From: Bacteroidota bacterium
GTDB taxonomy: Bacteria; Bacteroidota; Bacteroidia; B-17B0; Aurantibacillaceae
Length of the DNA: 5,319 nt
Reading direction: 5' to 3'
Assembly: GCA_025360565.1 (NCBI GenBank)
Contig: JANYBY010000043.1
Location: 1-5,319 of the forward strand
A program made the position numbers and the translations under genes. Below are positions 5,137-5,319 of the stretch, piece after piece; the first letter of the stretch is position 1; every line of letters begins with the position of its first letter. The notes under the pieces are model-generated. The model searched no databases. It was not told the origin of the DNA and worked only from the letters and a program-made list of their open reading frames with translations.

Positions 5137-5319
5137 TTAATCAATAATAATAAACCTGTATTTCTTTTTGTGTTTTTCCAAACAAGCCGTTTCTAATTTA
5201 TCAAAATTCAAGGTATCGCCCTTGTTGGCTTTTTTAAACGAACCTTGTATTTCGAGTCTCAACTCATTGCCCACACAGTTAATTTTAAATAATTTTTTGT
5301 TTGTCCTTACCGAAAAAAT
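5137..5319 (-). CDS. C-terminal 60 residues of a further GldM-C-terminal-like paralogue (cut by window edge)
   Basis: A frame open from the right edge ends at TAA (5137-5139), directly before the ATG of the next paralogue. The 60 visible residues include Lys-Ile-Asn-Cys-Val-Gly, then Lys-Lys-Ala-Asn-Lys-Gly-Asp-Thr-Leu-Asn-Phe-Asp-Lys-Leu-Glu-Thr-Ala-Cys, and a last strand Tyr-Arg-Phe-Ile-Ile-Ile-Asp. Lys-Gly-Asp-x-Leu-x-Phe-Asp-x-Leu is the best single match in the window to the GldM C-terminal motif. The C-terminal Cys and final strand line up with those of the three downstream proteins. The 5' end, any signal peptide and the promoter of the array lie outside the window, so the array may hold more than four members. 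Confidence 0.7.
   Translation of the reverse strand: MFSVRTNKKLFKINCVGNELRLEIQGSFKKANKGDTLNFDKLETACLEKHKKKYRFIIID

Overview
This window is AT-rich and dense, and it looks like the chromosome of a member of Bacteroidota. The clues are a RuvC of the Bacteroidetes type, an OppC-like ABC permease with the N-terminal sequence and early extracytoplasmic insert I associate with flavobacterial and sphingobacterial homologues, exported proteins with Bacteroidetes-style signal peptides (Tyr-Ser-Gln-Ala, Asn-Ala-Gln), and a run of small proteins that resemble the C-terminal domains of the gliding/type IX secretion protein GldM. The genus cannot be told from the sequence.

Left part (1-2462, minus strand): a tight operon read right to left. 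It holds a flippase-like membrane protein of the LPG-synthase-TM family (TTG start), a membrane-anchored family 2 glycosyltransferase that overlaps it by four bases (ATGA), and after a six-base gap the start of an OppC/DppC-like permease that runs off the left edge. The first two probably act together on a lipid- or envelope-linked glycan; the substrate cannot be read from sequence. ruvC (2556-3113, plus strand) is divergent from this operon, across a gap of about 93 bases.

Middle (3114-3843): ruvC converges on paaD, the DUF59 plus zinc-ribbon maturation subunit of phenylacetyl-CoA epoxidase. No paaA, B, C or E gene lies next to it. paaD is bracketed by two copies of a GC-richer palindromic repeat of the ACCACGGAG / CTCCGTGGT type. 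One copy contributes the paaD stop codon; the other fills almost the whole gap upstream of the paaD ATG.

Right part (3841-5319, minus strand): a polycistronic array of at least four related, exported, cysteine-containing proteins of about 115-122 residues. The first is cut by the right edge. Several junctions look translationally coupled: TAA directly followed by ATG, an 8-base overlap, and TAATG. The array ends in a 35-residue single-span membrane protein that is easily missed because of its size. The paralogues keep an N-terminal strand (hydrophobic-x-hydrophobic-Ser/Pro...Leu), a Lys-Glu/Asp-Ile-Ile segment, a Cys near residues 49-62 and a C-terminal Cys in a strand pattern that parallels the GldM C-terminal domain. 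This array with its micro-membrane protein is the least explained and most interesting part of the window.
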